A stretch of DNA of 64,000 bases from Pelecanus crispus. Lineage: Eukaryota; Chordata; Aves; Pelecaniformes; Pelecanidae. The position numbers and the translations under genes are program-made. Each line of letters starts with the position of its first letter. Positions within the stretch are counted from its first letter, which is position 1. Below the pieces are notes generated by a model. That model was given only the letters and a program-made list of their open reading frames with translations, was not told the DNA's origin and ran no database searches. Location: contig NC_134643.1 of NCBI RefSeq assembly GCF_030463565.1, forward strand, positions 79,915,721-79,979,720, read 5' to 3'. Shown here piece after piece: positions 11,719 through 23,700 of the stretch.

Positions 11719-12280
11719 TGTCCTGGTTTCGGCTGGGATAGAGTTAATTTTCTTCCTAGTAGCAGGCATAGTGCCGTTTTGGATTTAGTAGGAGAAGAAT
11801 GTTGATAACACGCTGATGTTTTTAGTTGTTGCTGAGTACTGCTTATGCTAGTCAAGGACTTTTCAGCTTCCCATACTCTGCCAAGTGCACAAGAAACTGG
11901 GAGGGGGCACAGCCAGCACAGCTGACCCAAACTGCCCAAAGGGCTATTCCATACCATATGACGTCATGCTCAGTATATAAACTGGGGGGGCTTGGCTGGG
12001 GGGCAGCGATCGCTGCTCGGGACCTGTCTGGCTATCGGTCAGCTGGTGGTGAGCAATTGCATTGTGCATCACTTGCTTTGTATATTATTATTATCATTAT
12101 TATATTGTTGTTATTACCATTACTATTTTACTTTATTTCAATTTTTAAACTGTTCTTATCTCAACCCAGGAGTGTTTCTCACTCTTACTCCTCCGATTCT
12201 CTCCCCCATCCCACTGGGGCAGGGGGAGTGAGCGAGCGGCTGCATGGTGCTTAGTTGCTGGCTGGGGCTAAACCACGACA
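11719..12280 (+). mobile_element. Solo LTR, full length, best-preserved promoter elements
   Basis: 562 bp, with perfect 5-bp target duplications TTTTG (11714-11718 and 12281-12285). It has a consensus CRE, TGACGTCA, at 11959-11966 and TATATAA at 11974-11980. The poly(A) signal position reads TTTAAA instead of ATTAAA. It lies in the same orientation as ARHGAP8, about 5.3 kb upstream of the start-codon exon. Confidence 0.92.
11959..11980 (+). promoter_or_regulatory. LTR CRE and TATA box
   Basis: TGACGTCA at 11959-11966 is the consensus CREB/ATF site, and TATATAA follows at 11974-11980. The spacing is that of a compact retroviral core promoter. Transcription would run towards ARHGAP8. Activity is inferred. 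Confidence 0.5.
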
Positions 12281-12412
12281 TTTTGTTAGTTTGTTTTTTT
12301 CCCAGGGGAAATACTATACCAAATGCCTCCAAAAGTTTGGGGGAATCTGGGTTCCGTGTGTAAACCTCTGCTACTTGTTTAGTTACATAGACAGTATAAA
12401 CAGCTGCCTGAT

Positions 12413-12475
12413 GCAAAGAAAGAAGAGAAGCAAGAGAGAGTAGGGGGAGAGAGAGGAAAGAGAGTAGCTGGGAAG
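12413..12475. repeat. Polypurine tract
   Basis: About 60 bases that are almost entirely A and G (GAAAGAAGAGAAG... GAGAGAGGAAAGAGAG), broken by only a few pyrimidines. This is simple sequence. Confidence 0.6.
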
Positions 12476-13236
12476 TGTTAGTATGGCGGCTATAGATTAA
12501 AAAAAAAAAAAACAAAACCAAAACCCCTACCTGCTGCCAAGTGAAACTTATGAGTTTCTATGGTCTCATAATTTGTAGAAACTCCAAAGAAGAATGGATT
12601 TTCCACATTTTCACCTGCGATGCAGATCTCAAATAACTCTGATATTAACAAGTACTGGTATTTTAAAATGAGTGAGTATGTACTCCATACCATCAGGTTG
12701 CCCACTCCCACAGCATTTTGGACAAAATCGGGAGCAGAAGCTGGGAGAACAGGAAGAGTTGGATGGGCATTGGTGCTGCTGCAGCAGAGGCAGCCAAGGA
12801 GTTCAGGGATAGGGAGCCTGTTGGAGGAAAAGGCTGATCTGTGAAGAGGTGGTGAGCAGTGAAGGAGCACTGTCATCAGCTCTACTGCTTCTATTACTTG
12901 CTTGGGTGTACAACTGCTCTGCTGCTGAACCAGAGTTTCCTTTTTAAGAGCTAATCCATGCGTTGTATATGTGGAAATACAGTAATCTTCTTGATTTTAT
13001 TTATTCTGTCACAAAAATCGGTCTAGGTTGTGACAGACCCTGTGAGTAGCAAGGCAGGCTTTTGACATTAGCTGAACTAGACCCAAATCAGTCTTTAAAA
13101 TAAAGGAGGCCTAAAGAACCACAGCCCCGTATGCTGTCCCTGGCAGTCAGTCCTCTTTGTGTCTACTTCCTATGCATGGTCTAGCTGATTTTTCACCAAC
13201 GTATTGCCAACAAAGAATGGTAGGTCAATAAAGAAT

Positions 13237-13579
13237 ATCATAGAATCATAGAATGCTTTGGGTTGGAAGGGACCTTTAAAGATCATCTAGCCCAACCCCC
13301 CTGCAGTGAGCAGGGACATCTTCAACTAGATCAGGTTGCTCAGAGCCCCGTCCAGCCTGACCTTGAATGTTTCCAGGGATGGGGCATCTACCACCTCTCT
13401 GGGCAACCTGTTCCAGTGTTTCAGCACCCTGATCATAAAAAATTTCTCCGTTACATCTAGTCTGAATCTACCCTCTTTTAGTTTAAAACCATTACCCCTT
13501 GTCCTATTGAAACAGGCCCTACTAAAAAGTCTGTCCCTATCTTTCTTATAAGCCCCCTTCAAGTATTGAAAGGCCACAG
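13237..13579 (-). mobile_element. 5'-truncated CR1 LINE, 3' end
   Basis: The + strand begins ATCATAGAATCATAGAATG, the complement of the CR1 tail, so the element is on the minus strand with its 3' end at left. The minus strand keeps an open frame (13326-13577) that reads like the end of CR1 ORF2, with HWNRLPREVVDAPSLETFK and RLDGALSNL. It is severely 5' truncated, as is usual for CR1. The open frame and clean tail suggest modest age. Confidence 0.9.
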
Positions 13580-16500
13580 TATGAAATATAAAAATAAATT
13601 AATAAATTATGTCAAATACCTGAAACAAACTGCTGATGAAGAACATGGACTTTGGTTTTGGTATACATTGTGTAGGAAATCCTACTGAGGAAAAAATACT
13701 GTTTAGTACAGGCAAACTATGGGAAGTAAAGCAGGATGCTTTGAATACACTTTTCATGAGTACATTATGCGCTCAGCTCATATGTTGCTGTGTCTATAAA
13801 TTCCATAGCAAAGTTACTGCAGTATTATAAATAGTAAAATAATATTCTGAAACCACTTTACCTGGTTTTGTAGACAATACCCCTTAGCAAATACTGGGTG
13901 TACACAGAATTCTTATCCTATCAAAATGTAAATTGCAGACTGATGTTACATGGGGAGCTGTGTCACACCTTTTAAAAGTAACAAAGAATATCAGTAGAAG
14001 GCAAGAACATCAGGGGAAAAAAAAAAGAGAAACCACACTATTTAAATTTGAAGAAGAACATATCTGACAGCTGAGTGAACAAAAAGAATAGGCATCAAAG
14101 ACGTCTGCGCCTTGACAAATGTTGGGAGGAATCCCTCGCCTTTGTTTGGACTATCTGTAGATGTGAGTTCATTATCAAGCAGTTCTGTGTGCGTGACTGC
14201 CTTCATTTTCGATAAAGTAATGCTCTTTTAGGGATGTCAGTAAGCAATAACCTTGCCTGTGGAGGGATATAAGATGTGGTATTTTGTAAAGTACTTCCAA
14301 GTTTCTATTATTAATGAAAGGCTTGTAGTTTGGCTCTTTTCGGGGCTTTTTTAACTGCCTTTCTGTGGGGTGAGGTGGGGGAAGGCACTAAATCTGACAG
14401 TTTACTAGAAACGGTGATACGTGGCATGGAACGCTATTAAGGAGATTATGTTATCTCCTAGGAACAGAGAATGCTGCGGTCAACGGGAAATCAATTTCCG
14501 AGGGTGCTACAGTAAATTTGTCTTGTAACTGGAAACTTTCTAATTGCTGCCCCAAGGGAACAGTAAGCTGAAAACCAGGCAGATGGTTTCTTTCCCATTT
14601 CCCTTCTTCTTTGATTCCATCTAAATTATTTCTAGCTTCCTAGTAACTTTGTGCGTTAAAACATTTGCAAGTGTTTTAACGCTATCATAGTTGCTCTCAC
14701 TTGTACAGTAACTTCGGTGTTCAAAAGCCAGATGTTTTTCAGCACGTTTTGAGAGAGATTTAAATGTGTCCTCTTTAGAGTGAGCCACTACTTCTAACTG
14801 TAGCGTTAGCAATTAGTATGAAGGAGAGATTGGGTTTTATTCAATGCTATGCAGCAGAAGGATTGTATCTTTTTCTTTTTTTCCTTCAAGTAGGGGCTCA
14901 AGGAGATTTTTTTTTTTTTTTGCTGTTCCATCAATTCATTGAGACTTTGATTACTCACATCATCTAAAAAGCATTCTAGTGTCAAAGATATAGCCTAGTT
15001 TTTATGACTTATGATTTTATTTATGATTTACGGTTAAAATTCAATAGGATGGAAAGGCTTGGTGTAAATAGGTACTTCAGAAGGAAGGTAGTGCCCCATT
15101 TCCTTATAAGAGCTTTGGGAAGTATGTCTGGGATGAAGTCTGTGAAGATCAGATACATTGAGCATTGGCTTTCTTTGTTCTGAAAGTTTGGCTGAATGTA
15201 GGTGGTAGTCTGTGAAAACTAAATTGAAAAACGTAACAGAAAAATAAGTCACAAAGAGCTTATTGTGGTCATGTTCCAGCTTCAGCAAAGAGCAGAAAGG
15301 CCTGCTTGAAATACTCGATGGAGTTGGAGGCTAAGAGGTGTGAATACAAGTGTGAGCTGTAGGTTGAATTTGGAGCCCCTTAAAAACTTCCAAGTATCAT
15401 TACATTCCTACAAAATGTAAACATGTTGTTTAGGAAAAAAGGTTGGGAGGAAATTGTTCAGATAAGATAGAAAAAGTCGTCTTTCCTTTTTTTGCAACTA
15501 CACTTTGCTTCAAAAACATTTTAAAATTTTGTTTATTTGAAGTAGATACTTATGTACCATTTACTGCTAACATCACAGCTACATGTGGTCAGATAATATA
15601 CCAAGTACTTATGAGCAAACTACATCAATTACTAAATCATTTACAATACCTGCCACAAATTAGTTGCTAAAAGAACATGCATTATCATACTACTTGCTAG
15701 TTGTTAATTTTAGAAATGTCTAAATACCACTCATAATAATAATAAACAAATTAATTACTGTTTGGAATATCAATCACTTTTTTTTTTTTTTTGCGTCATA
15801 ATTTAAAAGCAACAATGGAATTATCATTTTGAATACCATGTGGTAAAATTAACATGAACTGAAATATATCTGGCCCAGAATTGCTTTCATTTTTTTAAGA
15901 AAATTGTTGCTCAGTGAGATACTGCATAATTTTCTCTTTTGAACTTAATGGGACTTTTCCCTGTGTATGTGCTTTTAAATTGAGAGTTTCCTGTAAATGG
16001 GGATAATTATTTTCAACAAGAAACAAATAAGATTTTTATATTTGGTAAGTGAAAAGTCTTCAAAGTGGTAGAACCATGTTCATATTTTATCTGCAGTGCA
16101 GCAAGTTATGGAAATGCACGGTTGCCTTTGGTGATAATTACTATGACATTAGTATCAGATCTGTGAAATGTTTTGAAAATTTATGGAAAACCTTCATTAG
16201 CCATCAGAAGCTCTTTTAAATATTATGATGGTTAGCAGGTACTTGTTTTACTGTAGTACCTGGGAACTGTAGTAGTCATATGCTAGGATGCAAATTTGTC
16301 TGTATAAACTGAAACCCAAAGGACAGACTTTGCATTAGCCGGTTAGAGCCCGGCTCTGGTTCACACATGTAATAACAGTGGTCACTCTAATGACTAATCT
16401 CTCCTCAGCAAAATAGGTAAACATCTGCTTATAATTAAGCACCTGTTTACTTGCTTTGTTGATGTGCATTTTATTTCTAGAAAACTACTCCCCTACTACT

Positions 16501-17614
16501 ATCCCTTCTCTGTTATAAAAAAAGAAAAAGGATGGTATCTAGCGTTCAGACTTGTGGGTCTGAAATAAACCTACTTAACCTGCTTAAGCTTTGGGATGTG
16601 CAGGGTGGGCAGCAGCAAGCAGGGAGACTGTCTGGTGGTGTTTGGTTTTGATCCAAAATAATTTCCCAGTTTCAGTGCTTTGATGTAGCAGTACAATATC
16701 TAACCTCTTGGCAGAGAAGAACATGCTTGTATATGCCTTTTCTCAACAACCACGCCATAAATGTGCCTGTTTTCTTTTTATTTAACAAGCTTAGATGAAA
16801 CCAAACTGGTATAAAACAGGGATTTTAAATTAAATTAAAAGGAGAGTATGAAAAGCTCCATTTCTTTCTTGCCTTCGCACCCGAGTCTGGGTTTTTAATT
16901 TAAGGGCGGTACTCTTATTGCTGCTTGGAGCAGCTGCTTGGAGAAAACAGATTTTCTAAATCTTACTCTTCCGTCCTGGTGCTGCTCACTTTGGGTGTGT
17001 TACTTAGTATTCTGTTTACAAAGCACTCTGCAGAGTGTTTGACAAAAAGCAGTGATTACGCACAGGAAGTGCTGCTTTTTCAGTTTTTTATATGTTAATG
17101 CTCACTTGAAATTTTCATGAGGCTCTTCCATGTGAAATGTGTGGTATAAAACGTTTCCTGTAATAAAACTTAAAACTGCTATAGAATAAGTGACTTGGGT
17201 GTGAGGGCATGGAGTATACCTCTTCTTCATCAGAGAAATAAAATTAAGAAAAAATCAAGGTGGTGTATGTTGTTTCTGGAAGTGAATTAATCTGCAGTTC
17301 TGGTGTTTATCATTAGAAATGTGTATTATGTAAGTATTTTTAAAAAGACCCTCCCCTCCCCCCAATAAAACCAGATCAGTTTGTTGAAAGTCTCGTTATT
17401 GTACATAGCTTTTCTTTTTTGGACTGCTGTTTTAAAATACTTCTATAGTACTTTATGTTGTGAGAAAATGGTGCCCAAATGCAGATAAGCTGGTTCCTCA
17501 ACAATAATTGGGCAGTAGGATTTGGGGGGGGGGGTGTGTGTTTCTTTTTTATATCTGTATGGTGTATAAAATCTGCCACATTGTGATGACAGCTACTTTT
17601 GTTTGTTTTTGTAG

Positions 17615-17726
17615 GATTGACCCAAGGAGCATTTCATCCTGCAAGAATCAGTTAGCAAGATCTGCATAGACTTGCTCCTAAGGGGAAACATGTCTGAGAT
17701 CGACTATGAGAAGTTAGCTGAAATAG
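17615..17726 (+). CDS. ARHGAP8: ARHGAP8 exon with 5' UTR and start codon
   Basis: The acceptor is a T-rich tract ending in GTAG at 17611-17614, and the donor is GTAAAT at 17727. The ATG at 17690 has A at -3 and opens [12 protein letters not shown] plus one base of the next codon. A TGA at 17618-17620 is in frame 24 codons upstream within this exon, so translation should begin here. The splice acceptor implies at least one 5' UTR exon further upstream, which I could not place securely. As remembered, human ARHGAP8 starts much closer to the BCH domain, so this leader resembles the longer acidic N-terminus of ARHGAP1. Confidence 0.8.
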
Positions 17727-20700
17727 GTAAATATTTTTTATTACACTTCAAATGGCATCTGTGTAGAGTTACAGGTGATTTAATAGAGCATCTTCAGTAA
17801 GTGCGAGACTTCACCAACATTTTGTAATACTTCTTGGAGCAATCCAATATGAGTTACAACCACTGTACTGATGTGTACCCTATTAAAGCCATTACGGTTG
17901 AAGGTTAGTTTAATACATGCAGCTTTTATGAATTATTGGTAGATGTTCCTAGTGCAATTCTAGGCTATTGGAATATCACCATCATCACATATTGTGGCAC
18001 AAATGGGAGTCATTACTCCAAACAGACAAGTATTGAATGAGCATAGAGATTGCTGTATTGCATGTTATCTCCAAAGATGCCAGTTGAGCTGAGCAATATG
18101 ACCATGGCATTAGGGGCCTCATCATTTTGAAAGATCAGCATTACATTTTTTTTCCTTGAGTTTCTGAGGATGTCAGGCTGAACCCCAGAGCAAGAGTCTT
18201 CCAGAGCTTTTTTTTTTTTTCCCTTCCCCACCACCTCAGTCTCCCTTTCCCTGTCCCTCACCGTAGCTCTGATTTCTCCATGCCATGACTTTCAGCAGCA
18301 GCAGGCTGGCCTTTTTACTCCTAGGGCCTGATGCAAAATCCACTGAAAGCAATTTTCTCCTCAGCCTTGGCAAGCTCTGGATCAGGCCCCTCATGTTGTC
18401 TCCCAGCCTGGGTTGAACAGTGATAACAGTGTGTGTAGTAGCAGATGATTCTCTGCTGTACCTCATGGAGCAGGGCAATAAACTCCTCTATCGTTTGCAG
18501 GAGAAAAATGGAGCTGAGGTCTCCCTCAGTTTAGAACAATGAATCTTCTTTTTTATTTGTGTTTATTACGAAACATCTCTTGAGCTCCAGTCCTCTTGTT
18601 CACACATTAAGAAAAAAAAAAAAAAAAACAAACCACAGGAAAAGAAAAAGAATATACAAAGAATTACCTTACTAGGTTAAACTAGCTTTTCAGTAGATAT
18701 GATTACTGTCGGGACTTCTATGAATACAAATGGATGTGTGTATCTACTTTGCTTCTCTAGGTCTTCGGCACATCTCAAAGCTGGATAGCTTCATAGTTAT
18801 ACTTTGTTACAAATCCTTACCCCTACTTTTTGGAAACCTGTCTATTTTTATGTGTAATGCAAAATAATTTTTTACAGAAGGAATTAGCCTCTGCCTCTCT
18901 GTACCAAAGGCTGTAGTTAACATATTGGTTGTTTCTGTTGTGTCTAAATTGAATATATATTTCTCTTTTGATAAAGCCTATTAAGTTTCAGTGGATTATA
19001 GTAAATGGTTAACAGCTCCTGCTTCACATCCCCACAGACTAGCATTTTCTATTTCTTTTTCTTTCTCCTCTTTGCAACTTTTTGTTACTTTAGGTGGTTA
19101 CAGTGCTCAGACATTAAAAAAAAACCCTAATAAAATAGCACTTAACTTGTTCTGAGTTTTAACATGACTTAAATATTTAAAAAAGGAAAAAACTGTGACA
19201 TTCATATACTGCATTATGTTTGTGTTATTCTTCCCAGCTCTTGGGACAAAAACATTCTTTAAAGTGAAGGAGTACTTTTCCAGTTAAGGTTAGTGTAGCT
19301 TTTTATATATGATACACTTTTAAAGGGTAAAAAAATACACATTTTAGAGATAATAATAAGAATTTAAACTTTTTTGTGTGTATGAAGAGGACTCTAATGG
19401 TATGTTTCTAAAGGCAGATTTTTTCCCTATAGGACTGCTGATTTATTTTCTGAGGAGGCTTTAATGTGAATTCAGCCATAAAGAAATGTAAAAGTAGTAC
19501 ATGTGTTCCTGACTCCTCTTTGTCTTTGAGAAGCCCAGCCACTAGTGGCATTTTTCACCCTTGTGAAATGCATTTTTGGTACAAATCATGTTAAAAATAA
19601 AAATGAGACAATAAAGCTTTCATGTGGCTGTTTATAGGATAGAAAGATACTGAGAAACTGTGAGTGGAAAGCATTCCAAAATATTTAGTAAGAGTTTTTC
19701 TCTAACACTTATTAGCTACTGGCACATAAATCTAACTGAAATCAATACTTCATATATACTCTCTGCCCTAGTCTGTCTTGCGTGGTGGTTAAAGGCATAT
19801 GAAATATGCAGAGGATTAGAAGGCAAAATATTCTTGAAGTACTTTAAAAAAAGTGGCACTAATAATGTTATAGATAAAACTGTTGATTCTACCTTACTAA
19901 AACTTGCATGATAAAAAAAGATAGATGGTGTACAGGAGGTGGTACACCTTATCAGAATATTAATTTTTCTCTTTACATGTGCCTTTTCTTCTCTTAAGCC
20001 ACCAAGACACTTCCATGTTAGTGTGTCAATTTAATGTTATTCCCATCATTTTCTAGAAAACATTCATCTGAATAATGTAGAAACATTAGTGACAGTAATT
20101 ATACCAGAATCTGTGTTCATTTGGATATGTACTTCAGATCAGCTCTTTTTGAACCTTACAACAGCTTGGAAAAAACTTGGACCCACCACCACCACCCAAA
20201 CCCAAAAAACTCTGGAACAAGATTGATTGACCTTGTGTTGCTCATTTCAGTGCAGAGTAGATTTTAATTCTAGTCAAGAATCTACTGAAGTTGGGGGAAG
20301 GATGCCTATTGATCATACTGGGCTTTCAAGCAGACTTTTAAACCTCCGCTTGGCCTCTAGCTGGAGTGTATGTTGGATGGACATTTGGCTGCCTTGCGTA
20401 TTGCAAGTTCAGAAAGTGAAAGGATTTCAAGGAAACAGTGGATTTTCAGGGAGGTGAGATGAAGATTTGTTTGCACTTTGCTACCTTCATGCAAAGTAAT
20501 GAGTCTGCTCTCAGAGAGCATTCACATGGGGTGTTAATGTGGAGTAGCTGTCAACGCACAGGTTAGCGTACTGAAACTTTGACTTCCCCATTTGGAAAAG
20601 CTTGAAGTAAAAGACAAGAAGATGTAGATGGATACAACAAGCAGATTGTGGGAGTGTAGGAAATGATGAGACAACACCAGCACTTGTGAATAGCAAGGTC

Positions 20701-23700
20701 ACAGCTTGCCAGCTGTCCAGTCACTGTTGAGATTTTTGTGAGCATCACAGCAGATAATAAGCTTGAGAAGGATGTGAAGGTAGCTTTGAGGTATGAAAGG
20801 GTTGCTTTTCCCACATGTGACAAAGGGTAAAGAACAAGAAGCTGATCTGAAACTGCAACAAATGGTGGTAAAGGCCTGTGTTTTTGTCAAACTGAGCTAA
20901 AATTCAGCCCTTCAATAATGTGTCAGAGGCAAAAGTTTTTCTTTGTTTGTTAGCACTTAAGCATTCTTGCTTGCTCCTTTAGAACTGCAGAAAGATGAAG
21001 CGGAAGATGCACAGTCAGAACAGGAAGAAACATTTAGGTCTCCACCACTTGAGGATTCTGAGTTAAATATCAATCACCCTTACTATGATGTTGCGAGACA
21101 TGGCATCATCCAGTTAGCAGGTATGTTTGGAAAAATACTACGGCTTCATGCTTACTAGACCCCTTACCACATTTTTCTTACTGTACTCCTTAAGGTGATG
21201 CACAGGAATCATGTTGATGCTTTCAGCCTTCATCCTGAAAAGCAGCTGAATCGTAATATGTGAACTCAGTGCTCTTCTACAGATGAATTATGAGCCAAAT
21301 ATTTGAGCTTAATCTTGCTTTAAAATATAACTATAGCAATATATTATAATCTAAGGCCTAACTGTGGCTGTAACAGATCTGTACTTTGTGATAAGCTGCT
21401 TTGTTTTCTCAATAACCTGAAGTGTTGTGTAGCCACACGTAATCATTTTTCTAGTCTGCCCTGGAAAAGGCGTGCAACTATGATGTGATATGGGTTACTG
21501 TATAACAACTAATGAAAGGCAGAAAGGAAATTGTTGATGTGAATGTTAACTGCATTTATCACCTGACTTTCTGTTCTGACATGGAGAAAAGCTATGGGTA
21601 CATAGCATATTTGAATATTGGATCATTTAATGTTTACAGTTATTTATTTTTAAAACATTCTGGCAACGTAGAAGACAGGCAGGCATATTTATGATATAAA
21701 AGCACCTCTTTAAAGTATGCATTGCTTTTTTTTTTTTCCTTTTGGCTTATTTTTGGCATCAGTGTGCTCATTAAAATAGCATTAATAATCACAATCCCAA
21801 ACTAAAGAAATGTATGCAATAAGAAACAAATAGCGGTATTTAACACTGCTCATCCTAACAAAGGCTGTGTTATATTGTGCACACTTTTTGTACCTCATAC
21901 TTCAGTGAGCCTAGATCATGATTTTTCAGGAAAATTATGAACTCAGGTTGTACATATGTACCTTCCTGAATTTGAGCCATAAACAGGGTGTCATCCAGCT
22001 GAATATGAACTTTAGCAAAACCAGTCCTCTGGTAAGCTATAATTGACTAGGGCAGTGAAGTCCATGGTAATTTGACTTTTGACTGTAGTGGGAGGAGAAG
22101 TTTACCCGTAGTAACTTCTCTTCTTGAAGCTAGTTATACACAGGATAATAATTACCTTTTACCTTCTTCAAAACTAACCCCCCAACATAAGACTCAAGTC
22201 CATAAACAAGGGAATAACAGGTTCACATTCTTGCGATTTCAAAAACTACTACCTGCTAACCCACTAGGATGTTTCTCACTCAAGCACCAGTTTCGGGGTG
22301 GGGGAAATACCAAGACAGAGAAGTTATTAATGAAACCATTGAAGCCTAACTGACAAAGTGTGAAACAGACGTGTTAACAGACACACTGGATACACCAGTC
22401 ACTATAACTTGTCCACCTAAGAACGTCTCCCATCTGCTGTATTAGGCAGTGCTACATGATAACGCTTTAAAAGCATTCAAGACTTTTTTTCTTCTTCTGG
22501 TATACTCAACATCATATTAGATTGTGGTGGGCCATGTATTTACTGCTTCAACTTTAATCATGCACAACTATTTAGTAAATGTTTGTTGTTGCTTCTCGTC
22601 CTTCATTCACTCAAAGCTGCCCTGGAAGTCATAAGCACTTGGTATTTGTCTGGTTTAGCTGGTGGTAATTCTAAAGGGTCCTTGTACGTTTATTTTCCTT
22701 GGAGGAACTGCCGTCTTTTTTGCAACTACGGGCAGAGCTGCCAGGCAATGAGCTGAAACCCCTGAGCCTGTGCTTAGACTGTGCTCTTCTTCTCCATCCC
22801 TCCATAGCGTGGCAAAAGGGGACAAGTTGGCAATCTTACTGGTCACTCAAGGAGAATTTACTAAGACATTCACTGCTGATTTAAAAAAGTAAATAAATAA
22901 AAGTTTACTTACTACCAAGGCAAACAAAAACTGTAATTTTCATAGTCTCAGAAGGACTCTGTTGTTTGACTCAGAAGAGTTAAAATGGTGGGGGAGCTCA
23001 AGAAAGGGGAAAATTTTGGAATGGGAAGATGAAATATACTGGAACAGCTCCTTTTAAAAATTCATGCTTTTGCTGATGGTAAAACAGAGAACAGGTGGTG
23101 GGGACAGAACAATAACCAGCCTGCTCCTTCCCGAGCAGTCCCGCCTGGCTTCATCTTATGCATATGCATTATTCCTGCGTTACAGAATGGGACTGTGCTT
23201 CAGTATAGTGGAGTGAAAGCCACAGTGTTTTTTTTAAAGAGACCTACCTGTGGCTTCCATAGTTTCATCTTGGAACTTGCTCCATATGAGTATTTGCTTG
23301 GAATAAAGTCCAGACATTAGGTATACTCCTGGTTTAAATTCACTGGAGCAGGTGGAGGTATTCACAAGATGAATCTTGGCTAAGTGTTGGATTACCTCTG
23401 ATGGTTTTGTCCTTCATCCTGCAGTCTCTTGTAGGGGAAAAAAGTCCCCTAGCCACTGGTTAAGCTCAGAAAAGAGTGACTTTAGCTGCCATTTCAGTCA
23501 GAAATATATGATGGGGTTTTGCAATCTAGTGGACAATTTAAATGCAAAGCACAAGCCAGGAGCCGTGCTTCAGATGGCAGTCTGCACCCTCTAGAGCAGC
23601 TCTGATGGTGGGATGTAAGAGGAGAAGGCAGAGGTCTGCATATGAATGCAGAACACGGGGAAGGTGAAATATGATCCAAAGACATGCTTCACCTCCACAA

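Larger units (their letters stand above)
12281..17614. other. Upstream non-coding DNA next to the ARHGAP8 start exon
   Basis: Contains the polypurine tract and the minus-strand CR1. The sequence after 13580 shows no recognised repeat. No CpG island or first exon is evident, so the main promoter is probably elsewhere. Confidence 0.6.

Noticed and set aside
11826..12254. 142-codon frame across the LTR (and similar frames at 32787-33145)
   Set aside because: They run through LTR regulatory DNA and an ATT/ATC microsatellite, giving Ile/Leu/Tyr runs. They are non-coding.
12490..12876. 128-codon minus-strand open frame
   Set aside because: No family similarity recognised, begins in unique-looking DNA and ends in an A/T run. 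Probably chance.
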